The notes: a model not told the origin generated them from the letters alone. A stretch of 64,000 nucleotides of DNA from a bacterium (GCA_016932575.1 JAFGCO010000017.1:7693-71692), one strand, 5' to 3'. Shown: positions 54,432 to 63,456, counted from the stretch's first letter. Numbers and translations: made by a program.

Positions 54432-56682
54432 GCATCTTGTCACATCGGAACTTTCCAGAGAGTTGACGCTGTTTGAAATTACCATGATGGGACTGGGCAT
54501 GATGATCGGTGCCGGGGTTTTTCTGGGAATCGGAAATGCAATCGGCATCGCAGGACCGGGGGGCGTGATTCTTACCTTTGTTTTAAACGGGGTCATCGCC
54601 ATCATGACCGCATGTTCCTATGCAGAGCTCAGTTCGGCAGTACCCTATGCTGGCGGTGCCTATAATTATACCCGCATCGGTTTTGGACGCGGAGCGAGTT
54701 ATCTGGCGGGATGGATGGAGTGGTACGCCTCAAGCGTTGCCGGCAGCCTTTATGCCGTGACATTTTCGATTTATTTAATCCGATACCTGCAACTGATTGG
54801 ATGTCTGGAGTGGCTGCCTGTCTCATTAGCAATCGCAGAAAAGGGTCTGGCCGTAATCATTGCCCTGTCTTTTCTTTACATCAATTATCGCGGTGCCTCT
54901 GAAACAGGAAAAGTAGGGGCCTTTTTTACTTTTGGGCAAACCCTGTTTCTTGTCATTATTGGTATTATCGGATTTATTGTGGTCATCAGGGATCCTTCGA
55001 GGTTGCAGAACTTTAAGCCCTTTTTGCCAAACGGATGGTCGAAGCTTTTAATCACCATGGGATTTACCTATGTGGCCTTCGAAGGATTTGAAGTCATCGC
55101 ACAGACAGGCGATGAAGCCATACAGCCGCGCCGGAATTTACCCAAAGCCATGATCTATTCGGTATGCATTGTTACATTTACCTATGCTGCCGTCTCATTT
55201 GCAGCCATGGTAGCTGTTAAAGCCGGTTCATCCGGTGTGGACGCCCCGCCCTGGCAATGGATCGGGCAGTTTCATGAACGTGGATTCGGAGAAGCCATTG
55301 CACGATTGCTGCCAATGGGAAATTTGCTGCTTACGCTTGCCATTATTTTTGCGTCCACCTCTGCATTAAACGCAACGATTTATTCCGCTACACGTGTGAT
55401 GTATGCGATGGGCCGGGATCAAATGTTACCTTCATTTTTTTCTCGTATTTCCAAAAAACAAAAAACTCCATGGGTTGCACTTATCGCTACAGGTGCTCTT
55501 GTGATCATTGTTGCAACGGTTTTACCCACCTTGGATGTGGCGTCCAGTGCCAGTATGATGTTTTTACTGCTGTTTTTTCTTGTGAATCTATGCGTGGTTC
55601 GTGTCAGATATCATATGCAGGATGAACTGACCTATGGCTTTCTTATGCCGTTTTTTCCATATCTGCCGGTCATTGCGATTGTCTGTCAGATTATTCTTGC
55701 TGTATGGCTCATTCATATGAGTTTTGTTGCCTGGATCATTGCCCCGGCATGGATCATCTGCGGAACCATCATTTATCTTTTATACTCGAGAACGCATACA
55801 AAAACAACCGTTGAAGAAGTCCAAATCATCGAAGAGGAAGAAGTCGTTCCTGATAAACCTTCTTATCGTATCATGGCTGCTGTGGCAAATCCAGAAAATG
55901 CATTGGGTATTTTACAAATTACGCGTAAGCTGAGTCAGGCAAAAATGGCACATTTGGAACTGATACATATGGTTCCGGTTCCGGATCAAATGCCGCTGGC
56001 TGATGCAGATCAATATATATGGGAAGGCAAAGAGGCAATTATTGAGGTTCTGCTTTACATGAAGAGCGTTCCTGTCGGTACGACCATCCGGTACTGCAGG
56101 AATATTGCCAGGGGTATTGTAAGTGCCATACGTGAAAAAAAGATTAATCTGCTTATTATGGGCTGGCATGGCAATCACCATTCCTATATATTTCGCCTGG
56201 GCAGTACGGTTGATCCAGTGATTGAGCGGGCTCCCTGCCACGTGATTATTGTTAAAAACGCCTGCAAAAAACAGTATAATAAAATTCTTGTTCCGGTGTC
56301 AGGCGGTCCCAACAGCGGTTTTGCCTTAGAAATGGCTTCTTTCCTTATTCAGAAAGAGGGGGGGAAGATTACACTGTTTACTGTAACTACAGAGAAACAT
56401 GAATTTTCGATAAAAGAATTTGTTCATGAACATCAGAAGCGACTGAACATTGCCGATAAAATTATTGAGATCAGGCAGATGAATGAAACCAATGTGGCCC
56501 GATGTATTCTTCAGGAATCGGGTGCCCATGATCTGGTAGTGATTGGATATACACAGCAGCCGTTGATTCAGCAGGTCACCCATCCGACCATTCCCGATAT
56601 TGTCGCGCGTGAGTGTCAGACGCCTTTGATTATCGCCAAAGGTACGGAACGGTTTGAATCATGGTTCAGGCGGTGGATTTAG
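54421..56682 (+). CDS. APC-superfamily amino acid permease fused to universal stress protein domains
   Basis: 753 residues. About twelve membrane helices (15-455) with the APC signature LGMMIGAGVFLGIGNAIGIAGPGG in helix 1 and SAVPYAGGAYNYTRIGFG. A short acidic linker (VEEVQIIEEEEVVPDKP) is followed by two USP-type alpha/beta units (about 480-610 and 618-745: RIMAAVANPENALGILQITRKL; NKILVPVSGGPNSGFALEMASFLIQ; HDLVVIGYTQQ). Such fusions are thought to control transport through nucleotide binding. The substrate is unknown. Octamer repeats follow 17 bp after the stop. Confidence 0.9.
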   Translation: MADKHLVTSELSRELTLFEITMMGLGMMIGAGVFLGIGNAIGIAGPGGVILTFVLNGVIAIMTACSYAELSSAVPYAGGAYNYTRIGFGRGASYLAGWMEWYASSVAGSLYAVTFSIYLIRYLQLIGCLEWLPVSLAIAEKGLAVIIALSFLYINYRGASETGKVGAFFTFGQTLFLVIIGIIGFIVVIRDPSRLQNFKPFLPNGWSKLLITMGFTYVAFEGFEVIAQTGDEAIQPRRNLPKAMIYSVCIVTFTYAAVSFAAMVAVKAGSSGVDAPPWQWIGQFHERGFGEAIARLLPMGNLLLTLAIIFASTSALNATIYSATRVMYAMGRDQMLPSFFSRISKKQKTPWVALIATGALVIIVATVLPTLDVASSASMMFLLLFFLVNLCVVRVRYHMQDELTYGFLMPFFPYLPVIAIVCQIILAVWLIHMSFVAWIIAPAWIICGTIIYLLYSRTHTKTTVEEVQIIEEEEVVPDKPSYRIMAAVANPENALGILQITRKLSQAKMAHLELIHMVPVPDQMPLADADQYIWEGKEAIIEVLLYMKSVPVGTTIRYCRNIARGIVSAIREKKINLLIMGWHGNHHSYIFRLGSTVDPVIERAPCHVIIVKNACKKQYNKILVPVSGGPNSGFALEMASFLIQKEGGKITLFTVTTEKHEFSIKEFVHEHQKRLNIADKIIEIRQMNETNVARCILQESGAHDLVVIGYTQQPLIQQVTHPTIPDIVARECQTPLIIAKGTERFESWFRRWI

Positions 56683-56698
56683 AAACGGGTATCTGATG

Positions 56699-56785
56699 TG
56701 TCATAGTGTCGTAGCGTCTTTGAGTCGTGATGCCATAGAGTCTTAGAGTCATTGAGTCATTGGGTTTTAGAGTCGTGAAGTAGAA
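56699..56785 (+). repeat. Octamer repeat region E (3' of the APC permease gene)
   Basis: GTGTCATA, GTGTCGTA, GCGTCTTT, GAGTCGTG, then GAGTCTTA, GAGTCATT, GAGTCATT-type units, all with an 8-bp step. Same orientation as the upstream gene. Confidence 0.8.
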
Positions 56786-56803
56786 GAGTAGAAAATCTCC
56801 CTT

Positions 56804-56864
56804 CCTCAGCATAGCTGAGGATCCCCCTTCAAAGGGGGACTATCTTATCTCCCCTTGAGGGGAG
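56804..56864. repeat. Three consecutive perfect hairpins (REP-like)
   Basis: CCTCAGC-ATA-GCTGAGG (56804-56820), CCCCCTT-CA-AAGGGGG (56823-56838) and CTCCCCT-TG-AGGGGAG (56849-56864). The three stems differ in sequence. Could stop transcription in both directions or protect mRNA ends. Confidence 0.7.
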
Positions 56865-56934
56865 ACTCTCGATGTCAGCCGGGGAAGAGGGGTGTAAATT
56901 TAGCAGGGTAAGGAGTGCGCGCATAAACTCATTC

Positions 56935-56960
56935 ACTCATTTACCCATCTGCCCATATAC
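56935..56960. repeat. Lone right arm of the MITE-like element
   Basis: ACTCATTCACTCATTTACCC followed by ATCTGCCCATATAC corresponds to the right arms at 2015-2048 and 60758-60775, without a core or left arm. Probably a decayed copy. Confidence 0.55.
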
Positions 56961-57007
56961 GCTTTAATCTTATAAAACTTTGTGCCTTGTACGGTTTTCT
57001 TTAAATG

Positions 57008-57035
57008 AAAAGCCCCTCATTCGAGGGGCTTTTTT
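57008..57035. terminator. Bidirectional terminator between the APC permease and hsp20 genes
   Basis: AAAAGCCCCTC-ATTC-GAGGGGCTTTTTT. The A and T tails make it work on both strands, fitting the convergent genes. Confidence 0.85.
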
Positions 57036-57056
57036 AGCAGGTCTGTATGAGGAAGG

Positions 57057-57482
57057 TTAACTGATAGCAATTTGTTTGGGCTGTGCTTTTTCAGTTTTCG
57101 GAATTTCGATTTTCAGGACACCATTTTTGTAATCGGCTTTAATCGCTTCGGCATTCACTTCTTTGGGCAGACGGAAAGAGCGTTCAAACTTTCCATACAC
57201 CCGTTCAGTACGGTGATAGTTTTTGTTTTTGGTTTCTTTTTCCTGTTTACGTTCACCGCTCAATTTCAGATATCCGTCTTCCAAAGCAATATGAATATCA
57301 TTCTTTGACAATCCGGGAATTTCAGCGATGAGTTCATAATTATTTTCAGATTCCGCAATGTCCACTGTCGGCTGCCATACTGAATCGCTGTTTTCAAAAT
57401 CAAATCCCCAGTGGTTAAAGAAACGGTCGATTTCTTCAGGTAAAGAAACCAGCTGTCGGTTTGGATTCAATCGTACTAACAT
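57057..57482 (-). CDS. Small heat-shock protein Hsp20
   Basis: 141 residues on the minus strand. The alpha-crystallin domain covers about 38-132: WQPTVDIAESENNYELIAEIPGLSKNDIHIALEDGYLKLSGER, then FERSFRLPKEVNAEAIKADYKNGVLKIEIPK (GVL and IPK are family hallmarks). It holds unfolding proteins as an ATP-independent chaperone. The start is the ATG complementary to 57480-57482, with AAGGAGG 7 bp upstream; a longer frame to 57551 has no such site. The only minus-strand gene supported in the window. Confidence 0.94.
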   Translation of the reverse strand: MLVRLNPNRQLVSLPEEIDRFFNHWGFDFENSDSVWQPTVDIAESENNYELIAEIPGLSKNDIHIALEDGYLKLSGERKQEKETKNKNYHRTERVYGKFERSFRLPKEVNAEAIKADYKNGVLKIEIPKTEKAQPKQIAIS

Positions 57483-57523
57483 TTTATGTTCCTCCTTTTC
57501 ATTTTTGTTTTTTACATTTTCAA

Positions 57524-57551
57524 TTAATACAGATAGCAACCGCTGTGCCAA
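57524..57551 (-). promoter_or_regulatory. Possible promoter of hsp20
   Basis: On the minus strand, TTGGCA (complement of 57546-57551), a 16-bp spacer and TATTAA (complement of 57524-57529). Confidence 0.4.
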
Positions 57552-57622
57552 ATTGAAATAATAGCAAACAAGATCAATAAAAATAAAAAGATAGAATGAG
57601 TTATGAATGAATTTGATAAAAG

Positions 57623-57673
57623 TGCCAAAATGGCATATTTAAAATATATATAAGTCATAATGGCAAATTGCCA
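57623..57673. repeat. Two complementary palindromes upstream of hsp20
   Basis: TGCCA-AAA-TGGCA (57623-57635) and TGGCAA-A-TTGCCA (57661-57673). Their half-sites are the inverse of each other, 38 bp centre to centre. They lie about 70-120 bp beyond the possible hsp20 -35 and could bind a regulator. They do not match CIRCE. Confidence 0.5.
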
Positions 57674-58275
57674 GTCGAAAAGACCCGATCAAACTGATGG
57701 GACCAATGAAAAAGGGCTGAATTTTTCAGTAAAAATCCATCATGAGAGTAAAAATCATGGCAAAAGCGGGGCAAAATATATTTTCCTTGACTTTATGCCC
57801 CTAACTCAGTAAATTTAAAAAAATTACGTCTTGGGGGTTATTACATTATTATCTGTTGTATTCTTGCCTTGCTTATAAATATCATCAGTGAAATACCTGC
57901 AAAAATACCATCATGGTTAAAGCATATGAGGCTCTCATTGACTGTCTCGATGAGCATATTTTAAAAATATGGGGTACAGGAAGATATTTGCTTACAGGAC
58001 TTTGGCAAATTTTGAATTTGAATTTTTTACTGGAGGTAATTTTTTACAATAAACAAGTTCATTTTAGCAATCAGATAATGTTGGGATAGGGTATTGTAAA
58101 ATAAATTGGGTAAAAAGGTGACCTTTTAAAACGGCAATCATCGTCGGTAACAATATTTTATCATTTTATTATAATTGACCAGAGTTCGGTTACTGATTTG
58201 AATGAATATAATAAACCATAATTTATGTATCGATGATAAACAAGCCGCTAGTTGAGCAATAAACATTTACAAGGC
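57674..58275. other. AT-rich intergenic region between divergent hsp20 and capsule genes
   Basis: About 600 bp without a convincing gene. A 58-codon frame starts at ATG 57913 but lacks a ribosome binding site and family resemblance. No octamer repeats. Confidence 0.55.
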
Positions 58276-58312
58276 TTGCTTTTTAACAATGAATTTGATA
58301 ACTTTAAAGTTA
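58276..58312 (+). promoter_or_regulatory. Possible promoter and palindrome upstream of the wza-like gene
   Basis: TTGCTT (58276-58281), a 17-bp spacer and a weak -10 TAACTT that is half of the perfect 14-bp palindrome TAACTTTAAAGTTA (58299-58312). A repressor site over the -10 is possible. Confidence 0.35.
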
Positions 58313-58352
58313 TAAAAAATTGAATTTTTAATGCCCATTGAGGATGAAAGGC

Positions 58353-59273
58353 ATGAATAAACAAAAACTGTTTTTTATTTTGCTGAGTCTTCTGATTTGC
58401 ACTGCCCAGTCCACCCGGGCTCAGTCACGAAAGATTTCCAAGGGAGATATTTTAGAGATCATTGTGTACAACCGGGCCGAACTTTCGAAAACTGTGATTG
58501 TGCAGGAGAATGGTAATGTCGATTATCCATTTGTTTCAAACATTCCCATTGATGCGCTGACTCTGGATGAATTTCGCGATCTGCTGGTGACCCAGGTGGC
58601 AAAATACACAGGAGAAGCACCGATCATTACTGTGAGATCTTCAGGCCGTCTGAGTATTCAATTGGTGGTGTTGGGACAGGTCCGTCAGCCCGGGGAAATA
58701 CTGGTGCCCAAAAATGCCACACTGCAGGGAGCTCTGACCATGGCCGGGGGTCCCACATCGCAAGCAGAGCTCAATCGGGTAAAAATCATCCGCGGAAAAG
58801 AGCATCCAAAAGATACTTTATATGTGGACTTATATGATTTTTCATTAAAAGGAGATCCGGGTCTTTTGCCGCCGCTCCAGGAGGGAGACGTTATCTTTGT
58901 TCCGGGACTGCCCGGTATCAGTGATGTCAAGGTGATTGGTGAAGTCAAATCCCCGGGCAATTTAACCGTGCCCCCCGGAACCAGCCTGCTCGATGTGTTA
59001 TATCTTGCCGGCGGCCCCACCACGCATGCTGATTTGAATGATATCCGGCTCTATGACGCCAAAAAGAAAAAGGATCAGCGGGTTTATTTGAATAAACTCA
59101 TTAAAGAAAGCCGTTTCGATGAGATTCCGACTGTGTCTCCCGGGAATGTGATTGTCATTGAAACAAAGCACCTGCTTTGGAAAGATGTCATAGAAGGGCT
59201 TCGGCTTGTGACATCCGTGGCGGTGCCCATTGTGATGATACTTTATTATTCAGGTGTGATTGATCGTCGCTGA
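58353..59273 (+). CDS. Polysaccharide export protein, Wza-like (Poly_export + SLBB)
   Basis: 306 residues. Signal peptide MNKQKLFFILLSLLICTAQSTRA without a lipobox. A Poly_export domain (ISKGDILEIIVYNRAELSKTVIVQENGNVDYPF ... LTLDEFRDLLVTQVAKY) is followed by two SLBB units (VVLGQVRQPGEILVPKNATLQGALTMAGGP; VIGEVKSPGNLTVPPGTSLLDVLYLAGGP). A membrane helix at the very C-terminus (VTSVAVPIVMILYYSGVI) fits the outer-membrane or inner-membrane anchor of short homologues. It carries polysaccharide across the periplasm together with the kinase at 60870. ATG 58353 is chosen for the signal peptide and the GAGGATGAAAGG upstream. Confidence 0.9.
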   Translation: MNKQKLFFILLSLLICTAQSTRAQSRKISKGDILEIIVYNRAELSKTVIVQENGNVDYPFVSNIPIDALTLDEFRDLLVTQVAKYTGEAPIITVRSSGRLSIQLVVLGQVRQPGEILVPKNATLQGALTMAGGPTSQAELNRVKIIRGKEHPKDTLYVDLYDFSLKGDPGLLPPLQEGDVIFVPGLPGISDVKVIGEVKSPGNLTVPPGTSLLDVLYLAGGPTTHADLNDIRLYDAKKKKDQRVYLNKLIKESRFDEIPTVSPGNVIVIETKHLLWKDVIEGLRLVTSVAVPIVMILYYSGVIDRR

Positions 59274-59282
59274 GAATTCTGA

Positions 59283-60395
59283 ATGAATTTTATGGATAAT
59301 CAAAGTCAGGATATGCCAGCCATCATTGCCATTGGAAGTGGTAAAGGCGGTGTGGGAAAATCTGTGATTGCCGCTTCCATGGGAGTTGGATTCGCTATGC
59401 TGAAAAGAAAAACAGTGGTTGTTGATGCAGATTTCGGAGGATCGAATCTGCATCAGATCATTGGTATTCCCAAGCCGGCATATACCTACCGTGATTTTCA
59501 ATCGGGTCAGGTCAACACCCTGAATGATATTATTGTTGACCATCATCAGTTTGACAATCTGGGATTAATTTTCGGAGCAGCCGGCTCATACGGTATGGCA
59601 AATGAAAAGTATTTCAATCGTCAGAAATTTATCAAGCAGCTTAAAAATATTCACGCAGAATTTGTTGTGGTTGATCTGGGTGCCGGATCCAGTTTTCAGG
59701 TGCTCGATCTTTTTTCTGCGGCGGATTTGGGAATTGTTGTGATGAATCCCGAACCCCTGAGTCTTTCTGAAAGCTTTAATTTTGTCAAACAGGTGGTGAT
59801 TCGGAATTTAAGCAATACAATAAGAAAATTTACCGAGGTTCAGACATATGTTCAGGATCACGCCAAAACAGAAACATTTCGTTCGAATACCCGTGTATTT
59901 GATTTATTGGGTCAGATCGCCGAGAAACATCAGGATGTTGCAGATCAGATGAAGACATGCCTCGATATGCTGCAGATCGGTCTTATTTTAAACCGTGTAA
60001 CCGCAGATGAGCAGGCGGTTGAAGTTGAAGCGTTTCAAAAAGCCCTTCGGGAATTATTATCCGTGGATACGGAATTTCTGGGCATCATTCATGATAATAA
60101 AATCGTGCCGGATGCGGTTCTGGACGGCATCCCCTTTATTGCCAAGGATTCCAAAGCCGTCCCTTCGAGAGATCTGGCAAATCTGATCATCATGAAAGTG
60201 CTGCATCGAAAACATTTTCACGCCTTTTGGGATAAAATGTCCTTGAAAAAACGTATCGGCGAAGAAGATTTTCAAAGAAAGAAAGTTATTTGCTCGGTAA
60301 ATTGCATGTACTGGGATGAATGCAAATACCGTCAGGGCGGTTATCCCTGCAAGCTGCAGTATATGGCGGAGATGGGGTTTCAGGGGGAGGAGTGA
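59283..60395 (+). CDS. MinD/FlhG-like P-loop ATPase with a C-terminal cysteine cluster
   Basis: 370 residues. Deviant Walker A GSGKGGVGKS (18-27, signature Lys21 and Lys26), VVVDADFGGSNLH and VVVDLGAGSSFQVLD are typical of MinD/FlhG proteins that bind membranes and place structures. The C-terminal tail has four Cys (337, 341, 347, 356; VICSVNCMYWDECKYRQGGYPC), possibly a metal or Fe-S site, which normal MinD lacks. It starts 9 bp after the wza-like gene and lies upstream of the tyrosine kinase, so it probably positions or controls the polysaccharide machine. No flagellar genes are nearby. Confidence 0.8.
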   Translation: MNFMDNQSQDMPAIIAIGSGKGGVGKSVIAASMGVGFAMLKRKTVVVDADFGGSNLHQIIGIPKPAYTYRDFQSGQVNTLNDIIVDHHQFDNLGLIFGAAGSYGMANEKYFNRQKFIKQLKNIHAEFVVVDLGAGSSFQVLDLFSAADLGIVVMNPEPLSLSESFNFVKQVVIRNLSNTIRKFTEVQTYVQDHAKTETFRSNTRVFDLLGQIAEKHQDVADQMKTCLDMLQIGLILNRVTADEQAVEVEAFQKALRELLSVDTEFLGIIHDNKIVPDAVLDGIPFIAKDSKAVPSRDLANLIIMKVLHRKHFHAFWDKMSLKKRIGEEDFQRKKVICSVNCMYWDECKYRQGGYPCKLQYMAEMGFQGEE

Positions 60396-60412
60396 GGGTG
60401 TGGGCAGTATGT

Positions 60413-60603
60413 TGGAGTCTATTGGGTTTGTAGAGTCGTAGAGTCTTTGTGTCATAGAGTCGTAGGGTCACAGGAAACAAGAATCAAGAAATAAGAGGCA
60501 AGAAGAAAAATGATGGTAATAGGGTAATTGGGTAATATGGTAATAAAATTTCGAATGCGTTGTTGAATGAGTCGTAGAGTCATAAGAAACAAGAAATAAG
60601 ACA
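60413..60603 (+). repeat. Composite octamer repeat region F (3' of the MinD-like gene)
   Basis: GAGTC octamers (about 60425-60470), AAGAATC heptamers, then GGTAATAT-type octamers with a tail (60500-60572) that is nearly identical to 63103-63172 in region G, then another pair of GAGTC units and heptamers leading into a MITE-like element. Confidence 0.85.
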
Positions 60604-60775
60604 GTAGATGAGTAAATGAGTAAATGAGTAAATGAGTAAATGAGTAAATGAGTAAATGAGTAAATGAGTAAATGAGTTCCCTTTATCCCTACCGCCGTGG
60701 GAATCCATTCTATTTGTGTATTTGGTGGGGTTAAGGGGCGGCCTCGTCAACCCATCAACTCATTTACCCATCTAC
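60604..60775. mobile_element. MITE-like element, copy 3 (best preserved)
   Basis: 172 bp bounded by GTAGATGAGTAAATGAGT (60604-60621) and its inverse complement ACTCATTTACCCATCTAC (60758-60775), 17 of 18 positions matching. The left side is expanded to eight GAGTAAAT units. The core holds the 39-bp block (60692-60730) identical to 1965-2003. No coding frame. Confidence 0.65.
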
Positions 60776-60869
60776 AATTCAATTTTTTGACATAAAATAA
60801 ATTTTAAGCGCTTTGCGGTTTTCTCTGGAATAAATCGCTGATGGCTGAATCTATAAACATTGAGAGATT

Positions 60870-63029
60870 ATGAAAAAAGAACTGACACTACAGGATTATG
60901 TCCGTCTGATCATTCGGCGGCGATGGATTTTAATTGCTTCAACGGTTGGTGTCATGCTGGCCACCGGATTTTATATGCTGTTTTCACCGCCGGTTTACGA
61001 ATCTGCGTCTGTATTTATGCTGGAAACCCAGAATCTCAGTTTTACTGAAAAAGGCATGATGCTTGCCGAACAGGTTCGCCCGCTGGGATATTATCAGGCG
61101 GTGATGAGAAGCCGGCTGTATGGAAACCGCGTGATGGAAGCGTTTTTTCAGGATACCGTATCGGGGATTCCGGATGATTACAGTAAAAAGGAATTTTCAA
61201 ATACTTTCAATCAGGATATTTCTTTATCCACTTCAGAATATACAGACTTTATCGTTCTAAAGGCCCGGGCCACCAATCCCCATATCGCTTATCATATGGC
61301 TGTGATTGCCACGCAGGAATTAAAAAATCGATGCCGGGAAATAGACAGGGAAGAGTTGCAAAATGCAGTGAATTTCATTGATGAGCAAACTGAAATTTCA
61401 AAAAGAAAGCTGGAAGAAGCAGAATCCGCCCTGCAGGAATTCAGAAAAAATACAAAAATCACAATGGTTGACCAGGAAGGCGGATTGCTGAATGAACTGC
61501 TCGAGATGGAAAAAAAACTGACTGAAATACAAACGCAGCGGCAATTGGTGGATGCCAATATCGCTTCGTACCGTAAGCGTCTGAAGGATGTGCAATCTCT
61601 TGATAAGGATGCCGCGCTGGATGATAAGTCTCTCCGGGGTGAGAAATTCCGTAAAGAAATCCAGGATCTTGAAATTAAAAAGCAGGATATTATTCAGCAA
61701 TATGGAATCAATCATCCGGAAATCACATCGATTGACAATCAGATCGAAAGAAAAAAGAGAGACTATATCAATGAAATTATGCGCCAGACGATTCCTGAAA
61801 GCGCAGCGATGAGCGATGCAGAGGTATCAGAATTAAAAAGCCTTCAGGAGCGGTTAATCAGTGATGAAATTAATCTTTATACGTTAAAGAATCAGGAACA
61901 GTACTATCAGCGTCTGATCGGTAATTTCAAAGAAAAGCATCCGAAAATTATGGATCAAAGTATTGAACAGCTTCGACTGATCAGGGCCCAGAAAGTGGCT
62001 GAAGAACTGTATACGTACCTGTTGCAGCGCGGTGAAGAAAGTAAAATCAAAGCGGCCACGGGAACAGGGGGCATCCGCATTGTGGATGATCCGATTTTCC
62101 CGCAGCATCCGGTTCCTCAGAACCTGTTTCGAAATATTATCATGGGATTGGTTTTGGGATTGGGTCTGGGATTCGGGCTGGCATTAATCAAGGAATATAC
62201 GGACAATGCCATCTATTCAAAATCAGATATCACGCAGGAATTTGATTTGACTGTGGTCGGTGAAATTCCCGCCTACGGCGGATTAAAACCCAGAGGGCTG
62301 CCTTTAATTAATAAAGCCAGGAAAAATCCAAGGGACAAGCATTTAAAGGAAGGTCCGCTGATTACCCAAATGGCGCTGAAAAGCGGAACAGCCGAAGCAT
62401 TCCGTTCTCTGCGGTCCAATCTGCAGTTTGCGAATGTGGATCAGAATATCAAATCCATTGTCATTTCAAGTTCAAATGCGGAAGAGGGAAAAAGTCTGAC
62501 TTCCGCCAATCTGGCCATCGCGTATGCGCTTCTAGGAGAAGATGTCATGCTGGTGGATGCCGACCTTCGGAAACCCAGGCTTCACAAATTGTTACAATGC
62601 CAGAAATCACCGGGGCTCACCGAGTGCCTGATCGAGGGACTGCCTGCGGAAAAAGTAATACAAAAAACCGGTATCGATCATCTCTATGTGGTCTGTTCAG
62701 GAAAAACCCCGCCGAATCCCTCTGAAATTTTGTCGTCCAGGCGCATGGAACAGTTTGTTCATGAGATTGAGGGTAAAGGCAGACTGGTGATTTTTGATTC
62801 TGCACCGCTGCTTCCGGTAACAGACACCCTGGTGCTGGCCGGAAGGACCGATGGAATCATACTGATTGTCCAGCATGGGAAAACCAGCCGGTTTGATGTG
62901 GAACATGTTCTGGAAATGCTGACCAACGCGAAAGTCCATGTGGCCGGAGCCGTACTGAACCAGATTCCGGTTACACGGGGATACGGGTATTACTATTATT
63001 ACGGAAAGAGTTATCGGGGATATTATTAG
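60870..63029 (+). CDS. Polysaccharide co-polymerase / tyrosine autokinase, Wzc-like
   Basis: 719 residues. TM1 is about 20-40, then a Wzz domain and a long coiled-coil periplasmic part (165-400, with GNVR-like ILDD/LPQRGEES region). TM2 is about 425-445 (NIIMGLVLGLGLGFGLALIKEY). The cytoplasmic BY-kinase has Walker A' SSNAEEGKS (Lys541), VMLVDADLRKPRLHKLL and LVIFDSAPLLPVTDTLVLAG. The last 20 residues hold nine Tyr (GYGYYYYYGKSYRGYY), the autophosphorylated cluster. It controls chain length and export with the wza-like protein. The TAG stop (63027-63029) overlaps the first GAGTC of region G. Confidence 0.93.
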   Translation: MKKELTLQDYVRLIIRRRWILIASTVGVMLATGFYMLFSPPVYESASVFMLETQNLSFTEKGMMLAEQVRPLGYYQAVMRSRLYGNRVMEAFFQDTVSGIPDDYSKKEFSNTFNQDISLSTSEYTDFIVLKARATNPHIAYHMAVIATQELKNRCREIDREELQNAVNFIDEQTEISKRKLEEAESALQEFRKNTKITMVDQEGGLLNELLEMEKKLTEIQTQRQLVDANIASYRKRLKDVQSLDKDAALDDKSLRGEKFRKEIQDLEIKKQDIIQQYGINHPEITSIDNQIERKKRDYINEIMRQTIPESAAMSDAEVSELKSLQERLISDEINLYTLKNQEQYYQRLIGNFKEKHPKIMDQSIEQLRLIRAQKVAEELYTYLLQRGEESKIKAATGTGGIRIVDDPIFPQHPVPQNLFRNIIMGLVLGLGLGFGLALIKEYTDNAIYSKSDITQEFDLTVVGEIPAYGGLKPRGLPLINKARKNPRDKHLKEGPLITQMALKSGTAEAFRSLRSNLQFANVDQNIKSIVISSSNAEEGKSLTSANLAIAYALLGEDVMLVDADLRKPRLHKLLQCQKSPGLTECLIEGLPAEKVIQKTGIDHLYVVCSGKTPPNPSEILSSRRMEQFVHEIEGKGRLVIFDSAPLLPVTDTLVLAGRTDGIILIVQHGKTSRFDVEHVLEMLTNAKVHVAGAVLNQIPVTRGYGYYYYYGKSYRGYY

Positions 63030-63425
63030 AGTCGTTGAGTCGTAGAGTCATAGAGTCGTTGAGTCAAAAGAATAAAGACGCAAGAATCAATAAACAAGAA
63101 TAAAGAAGAAAAATGATGGTAATATGGTAATTGGGTAATATGGTAATAAAATGTTGAATGCGTTGTTGAATGAGTTATAGAGTCCTTGGGTCATTGTGTC
63201 GTTGGTTGAGAGACAGAGACGGAGAAGGGGAGAACGGGAGCAAGGGAGAAAGATGATTTTTCGATTGTGATGATGGTTTTGCTGGGATGGAACAGGGGAA
63301 GTGGTGAGGGAAAAATTGCTTTTAAAATGTAGCCGTGGAGGTTCCGGAGTGGGACTGAGATGGCGGAGCTGTGTTTGACTGGTCATAGAGTCTTAGGGTC
63401 ATAGTGTCAATATGTCAGTAATTTT
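63029..63425 (+). repeat. Composite octamer repeat region G (3' of the wzc-like gene)
   Basis: GAGTCGTT, GAGTCGTA, GAGTCATA, GAGTCGTT and GAGTCAAA in an exact 8-bp step from 63029. Then heptamers, the GGTAATAT block (63103-63172, matching 60500-60572), GAGTC/GGGTC/GTGTC units, an ACGGAGAA-type purine block (to about 63250) and a last GAGTC group at 63380-63420. Confidence 0.85.
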
Positions 63426-63456
63426 AAGAAGTCAGCAGGCATCAAATAGATAAACA

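Noticed and set aside
57552-57700. CIRCE element upstream of hsp20
   Set aside because: The TTAGCACTC-type half-sites are absent; the palindromes present have different sequences.
57740-57780. Sigma-54-type site in the hsp20/capsule gap
   Set aside because: Only the GG and GC cores match; the TTGC half is changed and no activator gene is nearby.
57913-58089. 58-codon frame upstream of the wza-like gene
   Set aside because: No ribosome binding site, AT-driven composition and no family resemblance.
60604-60680. CRISPR array suggested by the GAGTAAAT tandem repeats
   Set aside because: Units are 8 bp and directly abutting, with no spacers and no cas genes in the window.
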